A stretch of DNA of 64,000 nt from Carboxylicivirga linearis (lineage in GTDB: Bacteria > Bacteroidota > Bacteroidia > Bacteroidales > Marinilabiliaceae), in assembly GCF_018271995.1 (NCBI RefSeq), contig NZ_JAGUCO010000003.1:186001-250000 (forward strand), written 5' to 3'. A program made the translations under genes and the position numbers. A model generated the notes under the pieces. That model had not been told where the DNA came from. It saw nothing but the letters and a program-made list of their open reading frames with translations, and did not search any database. Below are positions 8,920-16,718 of the stretch, one piece after another. Every line of letters begins with the position of its first letter. Position 1 is the stretch's first letter.

Positions 8920-10269
8920 ATGTCAGAGGTAATAAAAATTAAAAAAGGTCTGAATATTCAGCTTGCCGGAAAAGCTGATAATGTATTTGGGCAAGCCGAA
9001 TTACCCGAGCTTTTTGCTGTTAAGCCTACCGATTTTCACGGTGTGGTGCCTAAAATGGCAATTAAAGTTGGGGACAAGGTGAAAGCCGGTACGGTTTTAT
9101 TTTACGACAAATATCGTCCTGAAATAAAATTCGTTTCACCTGTAAGTGGCGAGTTACTAGCGGTTAACCGCGGTGAGCGCCGTAAGATTCTGGAAGTTGT
9201 AGTGAAGTCAGATGGTACTGATGCTGCAGAGCAGTTTGAACCAGCTAAAGCCAGCGAGTTATCTAAAGAGCAAGTGGTTGAAAAACTACAGGTAGCAGGT
9301 TTGTGGCCATTTATTCGCAAACGTCCTTATGATATCATTGCTGATGCAAGCGAAACACCAAAGGCGTTTTACATTTCAGCTTTTGACTCAGCTCCTTTAG
9401 CACCCGATTTCGACTTCGTGTTGACAGGTCAGGAAGAAGCTTTGCAAGAAGGTATTGATGTAATCAAGCGTTTGTGCGACAATGTTCATTTGGGTGTTCG
9501 TAACGATGCTGCATCTAAAGTAATTAACAGCCTGAAAGGGGTAACTATTCATTCATTTGAAGGTCCGCATCCGGTTGGTAATGTGGGTGTGCAAATTCAT
9601 CACACTATGCCAATTAATAAGGGTGAAGTAGTTTGGGTAGCTCAACCGCAGGATATTGTTGCTATAGGTAAACTATTTGCTGAAGGTAAGTATGATTCAA
9701 ACCGCGTTGTAGTGTTAGCTGGTAGCGAAGTGGAGAAAAAAGCCTACTATCGCACTAAGTTAGGAGCGTCAATTTCGACTTTAATTAAAGACAATGTTTC
9801 GAATAACGGTACATTAAGATACATCAGTGGTAATGTACTTACAGGTACTCAAATTGATAACGACGGATATATTGGAGCCTATCACTCACAAGTTACAGTA
9901 ATTCCAGAAGGTGATTATTTTGAATTTATGGGCTGGGCTGCACCTGGTTTTGGTAAATTCAGTGTTTCTCGAACCTTCTTTAGCTGGATGTGTAAAAATA
10001 AAGAGTATGCGTTAGATGCTAATACTCATGGTGGACGCAGATCTTTTATTATGTCAGGCGAATACGAAAAAGTATTGCCAATGGATATTCTTCCTGAGTT
10101 TTTATTCCGTGCCATTTTAGTGGATGATATTGACAAAATGGAACAGTTGGGTATTTATGAATTGGCTGAAGAAGATGTGGCTCTTTGTGAGTTTGTATGT
10201 ACTTCAAAACAGCCTCTTCAGGCAACTTTGCGTAGAGGGATTGATTTAATCATTAAAGAGTTAAGCTAG
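8920..10269 (+). CDS. nqrA: Na+-translocating NADH:quinone reductase subunit A
   Basis: 449 residues, the usual NqrA length. The start around IKIKKGLNIQLAGKAD and later GPHPVGNVGVQIHHTMPIN and APGFGKFSVSRTF are characteristic. NqrA is the peripheral cytoplasmic subunit of the six-subunit Na+-NQR, lies against NqrB and takes part in quinone-site architecture. The enzyme moves electrons from NADH to quinone and pumps Na+. The gene opens a complete nqrABCDEF operon with a -7 box 33 nt upstream. It is followed by an unusually long 91-nt gap before nqrB. Confidence 0.97.
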   Translation: MSEVIKIKKGLNIQLAGKADNVFGQAELPELFAVKPTDFHGVVPKMAIKVGDKVKAGTVLFYDKYRPEIKFVSPVSGELLAVNRGERRKILEVVVKSDGTDAAEQFEPAKASELSKEQVVEKLQVAGLWPFIRKRPYDIIADASETPKAFYISAFDSAPLAPDFDFVLTGQEEALQEGIDVIKRLCDNVHLGVRNDAASKVINSLKGVTIHSFEGPHPVGNVGVQIHHTMPINKGEVVWVAQPQDIVAIGKLFAEGKYDSNRVVVLAGSEVEKKAYYRTKLGASISTLIKDNVSNNGTLRYISGNVLTGTQIDNDGYIGAYHSQVTVIPEGDYFEFMGWAAPGFGKFSVSRTFFSWMCKNKEYALDANTHGGRRSFIMSGEYEKVLPMDILPEFLFRAILVDDIDKMEQLGIYELAEEDVALCEFVCTSKQPLQATLRRGIDLIIKELS

Positions 10270-10276
10270 GTAGTAG

Positions 10277-10347
10277 CAAGAAACAAGACTTAAGACATAA
10301 GACAATGTTGTCGTCTTGATACTTGATACTTTTATCTTGATACTTAA
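10277..10347. repeat. Heptamer-phased inverted repeat block between nqrA and nqrB
   Basis: Four 7-mers of the form YAAGAnn run tandemly at 10277-10304 (CAAGAAA, CAAGACT, TAAGACA, TAAGACA). After a short centre (ATGTTG) the opposite-strand form recurs with the same 7-nt period: GTCTTGA 10313, TACTTGA 10320, TACTTTT 10327, ATCTTGA 10334, TACTTAA 10341. CAAGAC (10284-10289) pairs with GTCTTG (10313-10318), and GACAA (10301-10305) with TTGTC (10308-10312), so the transcript can fold into a hairpin. It fills the only long gap in the operon. Confidence 0.7.
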
Positions 10348-10360
10348 AAAACAATATACA

Positions 10361-11521
10361 TTGAAAGCGTTAAGAAATTTATTAGATAATATCAAACCTC
10401 ACGTTCAAAAAGGCGGGAAGTTTGAGAAGTTTCATTCGACCTTCGATGCATTTGAAACTTTGTTATTTGTGCCTAATCACACAAATAAAAACGGAGTTCA
10501 TGTACGCGACTCGATTGATTCAAAACGTACCATGGCAATGGTTGTGATGGCTTTAGTGCCAGCCTTGCTGTTTGGTATTTGGAATGCTGGATATCAGCAT
10601 TATTTAGCAATTAATGAAGCTGCCGGATTTTGGCAAATGGTGGGTATTGGTGCTTTAAAGGTGCTACCTATTGTTGTTGTATCATACGGTGTTGGTCTGG
10701 GAATCGAATTTATGTTTGCTCAAATTCGCGGACATGAAGTACAAGAAGGATTCCTTGTTTCAGGTATGCTTATTCCATTGGTATTACCTGTTGATATACC
10801 ATTGTGGATGGTAGCTGTAGCAACTGCTTTTTCGGTTGTTATAGGTAAAGAGGTGTTTGGTGGAACAGGTATGAATATCTGGAACCCGGCCTTGATTGCC
10901 CGTGCTTTCCTATTCTTTGCTTATCCTTCAAAAATGTCGGGTGACAAGATTTGGATTCATGGCTTAAGTGATTTAGATGGTGTTACAGGAGCTACTCCAC
11001 TTGGTGAAGCAGCTAGCGGACATGTTGATAAGTTTGCTAATGGTGCATTTGATCTATGGCATAGCTTTATTGGTATGATTCCTGGTTCAATAGGTGAAAC
11101 TTCAACCTTGGCTATTTTAATTGGTGCTGTATTATTGATTTATACAGGTATTGGTAGCTGGAAAGTTATGGTTTCAGTTTTTGCAGGAGGTTACCTGATG
11201 GCTCTTATATTTAACCTATGGGGTGCTAATGAATTAATGCAGGTAGATGCTATTCACCAACTTTGTTTAGGTGGTTTTGCTTTTGGTGCTGTATTTATGG
11301 CAACCGATCCGGTATCAGCATCGCGTACCGAAAAAGGAAAATGGATATATGGCTTTTTAATTGGAGTATTTGCAATTCTAATCAGGGTATTTAACCCGGC
11401 TTATCCTGAAGGGGTAATGTTGGCTATTCTGTTAATGAATACTTTCGCGCCATTAATCGACCACTTTGTGGTACAAGGTAATATTAAACGACGCGTGAAG
11501 CGTGCCAAAGTAAATGCTTAA
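10361..11521 (+). CDS. nqrB: Na+-translocating NADH:quinone reductase subunit B
   Basis: 386 residues from TTG 10361, giving MKALRNLLDNIKPHVQKGG, the standard NqrB N terminus. An in-frame TTG at 10316 would add 15 residues encoded by the heptamer repeat and is unlikely. NqrB is a polytopic membrane protein (about ten helices) that carries a covalently bound FMN, a riboflavin site and the Na+/quinone pathway. The flavinylation motif DGVTGAT is present, with acceptor Thr at residue 212 of this form. Flavin attachment needs ApbE, encoded downstream at 14936. The non-ATG start and hairpin-rich leader could lower or couple translation. Confidence 0.95.
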   Translation: MKALRNLLDNIKPHVQKGGKFEKFHSTFDAFETLLFVPNHTNKNGVHVRDSIDSKRTMAMVVMALVPALLFGIWNAGYQHYLAINEAAGFWQMVGIGALKVLPIVVVSYGVGLGIEFMFAQIRGHEVQEGFLVSGMLIPLVLPVDIPLWMVAVATAFSVVIGKEVFGGTGMNIWNPALIARAFLFFAYPSKMSGDKIWIHGLSDLDGVTGATPLGEAASGHVDKFANGAFDLWHSFIGMIPGSIGETSTLAILIGAVLLIYTGIGSWKVMVSVFAGGYLMALIFNLWGANELMQVDAIHQLCLGGFAFGAVFMATDPVSASRTEKGKWIYGFLIGVFAILIRVFNPAYPEGVMLAILLMNTFAPLIDHFVVQGNIKRRVKRAKVNA

Positions 11522-11533
11522 AACAAATTAGAA

Positions 11534-12226
11534 ATGGATAGACAAGGAAATACATATACCTTTCTTTATGCGTCCGTGATGGTTATTGTAGTGGCAGCCA
11601 TTTTGGCCTTTTTGTCACACTCGCTTAAGCCAATACAGACAGAGAACGTCAAAGTGGCTAAGATGATCGATATCCTGAAGTCGGTAAATATTGAAAGTAC
11701 AGCTAAAGATGCTAAAGATAAATATCAGAAGTATGTAGGAGAAAGTGCCTACATCGTTAATAAAGCTGGCGAACGTATTGATGGAGTTGCTTTTGATGTT
11801 GATTTAGCAAAAGAATTAAAGAAAGATGCTGCTGATCGTGCTTACCCGGTATACGAATGTAAACTGGATGATGGCAGTACAAAATACATTTTACCTGTAA
11901 GAGGTAAAGGTCTTTGGGGACCAATCTGGGGTTATCTTTCATTAAACGAAGATAAAAACACTGTTTTTGGAGCCACTTTTGGACATAAAGGTGAAACTCC
12001 CGGATTAGGTGCTGAAATTGAAAAAGAAGCTTTCCAGAAACCATTCGCCGGAAAATCAATTTTTGAAGATGGTCAGCTGGTTTCAATAGAAGTTACGAAA
12101 GCAGGACAATCAGAAGGTAACATTCATGCTGTTGACGGAATATCGGGTGGTACAATTACCAGCCAGGGAGTTGAAGCAATGTTGCAGGATTGTTTGAGTG
12201 GGTATGAATCATTTTTAAAGAATTAA
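11534..12226 (+). CDS. nqrC: Na+-translocating NADH:quinone reductase subunit C
   Basis: 230 residues. One N-terminal transmembrane helix (about 9-28) and a periplasmic FMN-binding domain. The flavinylation motif appears as DGISGGTITS, with acceptor Thr207; the more usual form is SGAT, so Gly206 replaces Ala, a mild variant. GHKGETPGLGAEI is another family hallmark. NqrC passes electrons between the NqrD/E cluster and NqrB. It begins 12 nt after nqrB and ends 12 nt before nqrD. Confidence 0.95.
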   Translation: MDRQGNTYTFLYASVMVIVVAAILAFLSHSLKPIQTENVKVAKMIDILKSVNIESTAKDAKDKYQKYVGESAYIVNKAGERIDGVAFDVDLAKELKKDAADRAYPVYECKLDDGSTKYILPVRGKGLWGPIWGYLSLNEDKNTVFGATFGHKGETPGLGAEIEKEAFQKPFAGKSIFEDGQLVSIEVTKAGQSEGNIHAVDGISGGTITSQGVEAMLQDCLSGYESFLKN

Positions 12227-12238
12227 AACAGTTGAACA

Positions 12239-12898
12239 ATGAGTAGTGAAAAAGAACCTTTGTTCTCAGCAAAGAATTTAAAGCTGATTACCACCCCTCT
12301 GGGCGCTCAAAACCCAATTACCATTCAGGTATTAGGTATTTGTTCTGCCTTAGCGGTAACAGCTAAATTGGAGCCGGCTATTGTAATGTCCATCTCCGTA
12401 ATGTTTGTTACAGTATTTGCCAACTTGGTAATTTCCTTGTTGCGCAACACTATACCATCACGTATTCGAATTATTGTGCAGTTGGTTGTTGTAGCTGCTT
12501 TGGTAATTATCGTTGACCAGGTATTACAGGCTTTTGCCTACGAAGTAAGTAAACAGTTAAGTGTGTTTGTCGGATTGATTATCACCAACTGTATTATTAT
12601 GGGACGTTTAGAGGCTTTTGCTTTGGGGAATAAGCCATGGCCATCAGTGCTTGACGGTATTGGTAACGGTGCCGGATATGGTATGATTCTGATTATTGTG
12701 GCTTTCTTCCGTGAGTTATTCGGATCGGGCACATTAACATTACCAGGTATTGGTGAACTTCAGATCGTTCCTGATTTTATGTATGAGTTGGGATATGTTA
12801 ACAACGGATTTATGATTCTACCTCCAATGGCATTGGTAGTGGTGGGTATCATTATTTGGGTGCAACGTTCACGCAATAAAGATCTTATTGAATCATAA
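12239..12898 (+). CDS. nqrD: Na+-translocating NADH:quinone reductase subunit D
   Basis: 219 residues, an all-helical integral membrane protein with about six segments. Family marks include NPITIQVLGICSALAVTAKL near the start, FVGLIITNCIIMGRLEAFA with the conserved Cys, and PSVLDGIGNGAGYG. NqrD and NqrE are inverted-topology homologues that together hold a membrane-embedded iron centre through half-channel cysteines. It sits 12 nt after nqrC and 18 nt before nqrE. Confidence 0.95.
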   Translation: MSSEKEPLFSAKNLKLITTPLGAQNPITIQVLGICSALAVTAKLEPAIVMSISVMFVTVFANLVISLLRNTIPSRIRIIVQLVVVAALVIIVDQVLQAFAYEVSKQLSVFVGLIITNCIIMGRLEAFALGNKPWPSVLDGIGNGAGYGMILIIVAFFRELFGSGTLTLPGIGELQIVPDFMYELGYVNNGFMILPPMALVVVGIIIWVQRSRNKDLIES

Positions 12899-12916
12899 AT
12901 CTTAAACTACGAAAAA

Positions 12917-13531
12917 ATGGAATTAGTAAATACATTCATTAAGTCCATCTTTATTGATAACATGGTTTTTGCTTACTTCTTGGGTATGTGTTCATATCTG
13001 GCGGTATCAAAAACAGTTAAAACATCATTTGGACTAGGGGTGGCAGTTGTATTCGTATTGTCTATAACTGTACCTGTTGACTTCTTATTAAACAAGTATG
13101 TATTAAGCGAAGGGTCTTTGGCCTGGTTAGGACCAAACTTTGCTGATGTAGATTTGAGTTTCCTTAGCTTCATCATGTTTATCGCTGTAATTGCCTCTAT
13201 GGTGCAGTTGGTAGAAATGATTGTTGAGAAATTTGCTCCTTCATTATATTCTCAGTTAGGTATCTTCCTTCCTTTGATAGCAGTAAACTGTGCCATCTTA
13301 GGTGGTTCATTATTTATGCAGGAAAGAGGGTATGAGACTTTAGGAGAAGCAACTGTATTTGGATTTGGATCAGGAATTGGCTGGTTATTGGCAATTGTTG
13401 GTATTGCTGCCATCCGCGAAAAAATCCAGTATTCAGATGTGCCTGCACCATTAAAAGGATTGGGTATTACATTTATTGTAACCGGTTTGATGGGTATCGC
13501 CTTCATGAGTTTTATGGGAATTCAGTTATAA
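12917..13531 (+). CDS. nqrE: Na+-translocating NADH:quinone reductase subunit E
   Basis: 204 residues, about six transmembrane helices. It starts [20 protein letters not shown], followed by [12 protein letters not shown] with a conserved Cys, and [16 protein letters not shown] with the second conserved Cys. These cysteines contribute to the iron centre shared with Nqr[21 protein letters not shown] is also typical. The gene is in the tight part of the nqr operon. Confidence 0.95.
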   Translation: MELVNTFIKSIFIDNMVFAYFLGMCSYLAVSKTVKTSFGLGVAVVFVLSITVPVDFLLNKYVLSEGSLAWLGPNFADVDLSFLSFIMFIAVIASMVQLVEMIVEKFAPSLYSQLGIFLPLIAVNCAILGGSLFMQERGYETLGEATVFGFGSGIGWLLAIVGIAAIREKIQYSDVPAPLKGLGITFIVTGLMGIAFMSFMGIQL

Positions 13532-13550
13532 TAAGAAAACAATTTTGAAA

Positions 13551-14810
13551 ATGATATTATTAGCAAGTCAAACAATGATAATCAGTGTCAGCGTTGTAGT
13601 GTTTCTTATTGTAGTTCTGGCATTGGTTTCGATATTGCTTTTTGCAAAGAAAAAACTGATGCCTTCAGGAGACGTTACAATTAACATCAACGATGGCGAA
13701 AAAGAGTTAGTAGTAGATCCGGGGCAGACTTTATTGTCGGCACTGGGTAGTAATAAAATATTTTTACCATCAGCATGTGGTGGTGGTGGTACATGTGCTA
13801 TGTGTCGTTGTCAGGTGCACGATGGTGCCGGATCAATTCTTCCAACCGAAACCGGGTATTTTACTCGTAAAGAGCAAATGAATGACTGGCGTTTAGCTTG
13901 TCAGGTGAAAGTGAAAGAAGATTTGAAGATGGAAATCCCACAAGAGATCATGGGTATCAAAAAGTGGGAATGTACTGTTGTATCTAACGATAATCAAGCA
14001 ACATTTATCAAAGAATTTGTGGTTAAACTTCCTGAAGGAGAAATTCTTGATTTTAAATCAGGTGGTTATATTCAGATTGATGTACCTAAGATTGATGTTG
14101 ACTTCAAGGATATTGAAGTAGGTGATGAGTATAAAGAAGAGTGGGAGAAGTTTGGTATGTTCGACCTTAAGATGAAAAATCCAGAGGAAACATTCCGTGC
14201 CTACTCAATGGCTAACCACCCGGCAGAGGGTAATATTGTGATGTTGAACATCCGTATTGCTACTCCACCGTTCGATCGTGTTGCAGGTGGATTCATGAAG
14301 GTTAATCCAGGTATCTGTTCTTCATTTATCTTCTCGCGTAAGCCAGGTGATAAAGTAACCGTTTCGGGTCCTTACGGAGAGTTCTTTATTAAAGAGACTG
14401 ATAACGAAATGATGTTTATTGGTGGTGGTGCAGGTATGGCTCCTATGCGTTCGCATATCTTCCACCTATTCCATACAGTAAAAACAGGTCGTAAGGTTAC
14501 TTTCTGGTACGGAGCACGTTCTACAAAAGAAATTTTCTACGAAGATCATTTCCGTGCAATTGAGAAGGAATTCCCGAACTTTAAGTTCACGATTGCATTG
14601 TCAGATCCTCTTCCTGATGATAACTGGGAAGGTCCTGTTGGATTTATCCATCAGGTGATTCACGATGAATATCTGATTAATCATGAGGAACCGGAAGATA
14701 TCGAATACTACTTGTGTGGACCTCCAATGATGAACGATGCAGTAACAAAAATGCTGTATGATTTGGGTGTGCCTGATGAAATGGTTGCATTCGATGATTT
14801 TGGATCGTAA
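13551..14810 (+). CDS. nqrF: Na+-translocating NADH:quinone reductase subunit F
   Basis: 419 residues from ATG 13551; a TTG two codons earlier is less likely. Domains in order: one transmembrane helix (about 10-31); a [2Fe-2S] ferredoxin domain with Cys76, Cys82, Cys85 and Cys117; an FAD domain with RAYSMAN (216-222); and an NADH domain with GGGAGMAPMR (291-300) and YYLCGPPMMN near the end. NqrF takes electrons from NADH and passes them through FAD and the cluster to the rest of the complex. It closes the six-gene operon; a strong terminator follows. Confidence 0.97.
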   Translation: MILLASQTMIISVSVVVFLIVVLALVSILLFAKKKLMPSGDVTININDGEKELVVDPGQTLLSALGSNKIFLPSACGGGGTCAMCRCQVHDGAGSILPTETGYFTRKEQMNDWRLACQVKVKEDLKMEIPQEIMGIKKWECTVVSNDNQATFIKEFVVKLPEGEILDFKSGGYIQIDVPKIDVDFKDIEVGDEYKEEWEKFGMFDLKMKNPEETFRAYSMANHPAEGNIVMLNIRIATPPFDRVAGGFMKVNPGICSSFIFSRKPGDKVTVSGPYGEFFIKETDNEMMFIGGGAGMAPMRSHIFHLFHTVKTGRKVTFWYGARSTKEIFYEDHFRAIEKEFPNFKFTIALSDPLPDDNWEGPVGFIHQVIHDEYLINHEEPEDIEYYLCGPPMMNDAVTKMLYDLGVPDEMVAFDDFGS

Positions 14811-14830
14811 CACCAAGTTTAAAATACTAA

Positions 14831-14853
14831 AAAAGCCCCTTTTGGGGCTTTTT
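14831..14853 (+). terminator. Rho-independent terminator of the nqr operon
   Basis: AAAAGCCCC (14831-14839), loop TTTT, GGGGCTTTT (14844-14852) and a T run. It separates nqrF from apbE, which has its own promoter. Confidence 0.9.
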
Positions 14854-14881
14854 TATTGCTTAATAGATTTAATCAAAGGAA

Positions 14882-14912
14882 TTGTTCACTCAAGCAGGAA
14901 AAGTTAACTTTG
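14882..14912 (+). promoter_or_regulatory. Complete Bacteroidetes promoter for apbE
   Basis: TTG (14882-14884), a 20-nt spacer, then TAACTTTG (14905-14912). The spacing matches the -33/-7 consensus. It rules out the in-frame TTG at 14882 as start, since that codon is the -33 box, and predicts a leader of ~18 nt before ATG 14936. Confidence 0.75.
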
Positions 14913-14935
14913 TGTCCGTAAAAACAAAATTAAAG

Positions 14936-15931
14936 ATGCGTTATACAGCAATAATATTAGTTGTTAGTCTGGTATTGACTTCGTGCAGTAAAAAGACTTC
15001 TTTCCATAAAAACGAAGGATTAATATTCGGAACACTTTATCATTTTACTTATGAAAGTGAAAATGACTTGTCAGATGAATTAAAAAAAGTGATGAATGAA
15101 TACGATTTATCCTTATCCACTTACAAAGAGAATTCGGTAATCAGCAAAATTAACAGTAACCGTTCAATGGAAACGGATGAATATTTCAGAACGGTTTTTA
15201 ATAAGGCAAAACAAATAACCAAAGTTACTGATGGTGCTTTTGATATGACTGTTGCGCCTTTAGTAAATGCCTGGGGATTCGGTTTTTCGAAAAAGGACAG
15301 TATTACTTCTGAATTAATCGATTCATTGATGATGGATGTCGGAATGGATATGATTGAAATGGAAGATGGTAAAATTATAAAGGAAAGACCCGGTATAATG
15401 TTGGATGCAAGTGCCATTGCCAAGGGATATGCTGTTGATGTGGTAGCTGACTTTTTGGAGTTTAAAGGAATAGAAAACTATATGGTGGAAATTGGCGGTG
15501 AAATGCGCGTGAAGGGTACAAATCCTAAAGGAATGAGCTGGAAGGTAGGAATCGATAAACCTATTGATGATCCCAAAGTTTTAGAGCGCGAATTACAAGA
15601 AATAATTTCTATTTCGAACATTGCATTGGCTACTTCCGGAAACTACCGGAATTTCTATGTAAAAGATGGAAAAAAGTATGCTCATACAATTAGTCCGTTT
15701 ACAGGTTATCCAGTAGATCATCAGTTATTAGGTGTTTCAGTATTGGCTCCAGACTGTATGACCGCTGATGCCTATGCAACTGCTTTTATGGTTTTGGGCG
15801 CAGAAAAAGGGATGGCGATAGTTGAAAATGATCCTGAGTTAGAGGGGTATTTTATATCAGCAGGAACCGATATGAAGTATGAAATTGTCTACAGTAAAGG
15901 ATTTGAAAAGGTTATAGAGGTAAGAGAATAA
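14936..15931 (+). CDS. apbE: FAD:protein FMN transferase, lipoprotein
   Basis: 331 residues from ATG 14936. The N terminus is a lipoprotein signal with lipobox ending at Cys17 (LVLTSC), so the enzyme sits on a periplasm-facing membrane. ApbE moves FMN from FAD onto a Thr of target proteins, here presumably NqrB and NqrC encoded just upstream. Family motifs are present: TDGAFDMTVAPLVNAWGFG, LDASAIAKGYAVD, VEIGGEMRVKG, HTISPFTGYP and CMTADAYATAFMVLG with the metal-binding Asp. It has its own promoter and terminator 70 nt after the nqr operon terminator, so it can be regulated separately from its substrates. Confidence 0.95.
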   Translation: MRYTAIILVVSLVLTSCSKKTSFHKNEGLIFGTLYHFTYESENDLSDELKKVMNEYDLSLSTYKENSVISKINSNRSMETDEYFRTVFNKAKQITKVTDGAFDMTVAPLVNAWGFGFSKKDSITSELIDSLMMDVGMDMIEMEDGKIIKERPGIMLDASAIAKGYAVDVVADFLEFKGIENYMVEIGGEMRVKGTNPKGMSWKVGIDKPIDDPKVLERELQEIISISNIALATSGNYRNFYVKDGKKYAHTISPFTGYPVDHQLLGVSVLAPDCMTADAYATAFMVLGAEKGMAIVENDPELEGYFISAGTDMKYEIVYSKGFEKVIEVRE

Positions 15932-15935
15932 AATT

Positions 15936-15959
15936 AAAAGGGAGGCTAGCTCCCTTTTG
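15936..15959 (+). terminator. Rho-independent terminator of apbE
   Basis: AAAAGGGAG (15936-15944), loop GCTAG, CTCCCTTTT (15950-15958). The stem follows the stop codon directly. Confidence 0.8.
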
Positions 15960-16311
15960 TGATAACCCAAAAAAATGTTGCAAAACGCAACCTTGTACTG
16001 CCTGGCCAACACCCGCCTTTTTGTTGACCTGGCAGTTGCAAGTTCTTTATCAAGCTACTATTACTATAAATAAACTTGGTTCTTCTTAAGCACTTTTTTG
16101 TAGTTGAATTAATTCAAATGTAAATAAAATACAATAAGATGTCAATATCTTAAATAAATAATTAAGCTACTTATTTAAGATACTTGAGAAAGATTGTAAA
16201 GTTTTAGTTCCCGTATTTATATACTAACCTTTGAAGATTTGGTAAGAACCAATTAGTTACCTACTGTGTTTTTTGTACTAATTTTTCTGGTTTTACCTTA
16301 GTGTATAAATG
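15960..16311. other. 350-bp non-coding region with four inverted repeats
   Basis: No plausible gene. Inverted repeats: GTTGC/GCAAC (15977-15981/15987-15991); an imperfect 14-bp GC-rich stem (15997-16010/16023-16036, two mismatches); a perfect 12-bp stem TATCTTAAATAA/TTATTTAAGATA (16146-16157/16171-16182); and TTGGTTCTT/AAGAACCAA (16076-16084/16244-16252), which encloses the third. It lies between the convergent apbE and small-membrane-protein genes. It might be a long 3' region or an unannotated RNA; the sequence alone does not decide. Confidence 0.5.
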
Positions 16312-16554
16312 TTAACAGCTAGTTGTTTGACTATCGTATTCTCCGTCAAAACTTAACGGTTTAATTTTGAAGGCTTCTTTTCGGGCTAATTTATCCTGAG
16401 TAGTGGCACAATAGATACCTTGACTATTCAACGCCTTATTACCACCAATATGTGTATTCGGAAATTTTCCGTTCTTTTGTAAAAGAACTCGTATCGCCAT
16501 TAAGGCGAAAACAATACCCATTAAAATAATGCTTAATAATAATACTGGCCACAT
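16312..16554 (-). CDS. Small single-span membrane protein of unknown function
   Basis: 80 residues: one N-terminal transmembrane helix (about 2-24, rich in Leu/Ile/Val), then a basic stretch and a conserved-looking tail GKFPNTHIGGNKALNSQGIY with a following CATTQDKLARKEAFK. The C terminus ends in Cys. I recall similar short proteins in many Bacteroidetes but know no assigned function. It lies a few hundred bases from nqr and apbE, so a role like the Na+-NQR maturation factor NqrM is conceivable. However, it lacks NqrM's four-Cys cluster (only two Cys are seen), and the gene is on the opposite strand. An exact -7 box is found upstream, supporting expression. Confidence 0.65.
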   Translation of the reverse strand: MWPVLLLSIILMGIVFALMAIRVLLQKNGKFPNTHIGGNKALNSQGIYCATTQDKLARKEAFKIKPLSFDGEYDSQTTSC

Positions 16555-16576
16555 ATCTATCTTGTTTTATAAGATG

Positions 16577-16584
16577 CAAAAATA
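16577..16584 (-). promoter_or_regulatory. -7 box for the small membrane protein gene
   Basis: Minus strand reads TATTTTTG, an exact TAnnTTTG match, 22 nt before the start codon. A -33 TTG is not at the expected distance. Confidence 0.45.
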
Positions 16585-16718
16585 CAAAAAACAATTTATT
16601 TCATCAGTAAAACAAACTTACGATCTCGTATGTTTGAATAGTGCTGAAAATAATTGACTGAATATAAAACACTGTGGCAATTAGTGTGCAACGCAGTAAC
16701 AATTTGAAATTTAATAGT

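Noticed and set aside
10316-10360. Extended N terminus of NqrB
   Set aside because: Encoded by heptamer repeat DNA, and not like the family start, which begins at 10361.
12538-13506. Antisense open frames of 60-85 codons over nqrD and nqrE
   Set aside because: They are rich in Pro/Asn/Ile/Thr as expected for the complement of membrane-protein codons and overlap firm genes.
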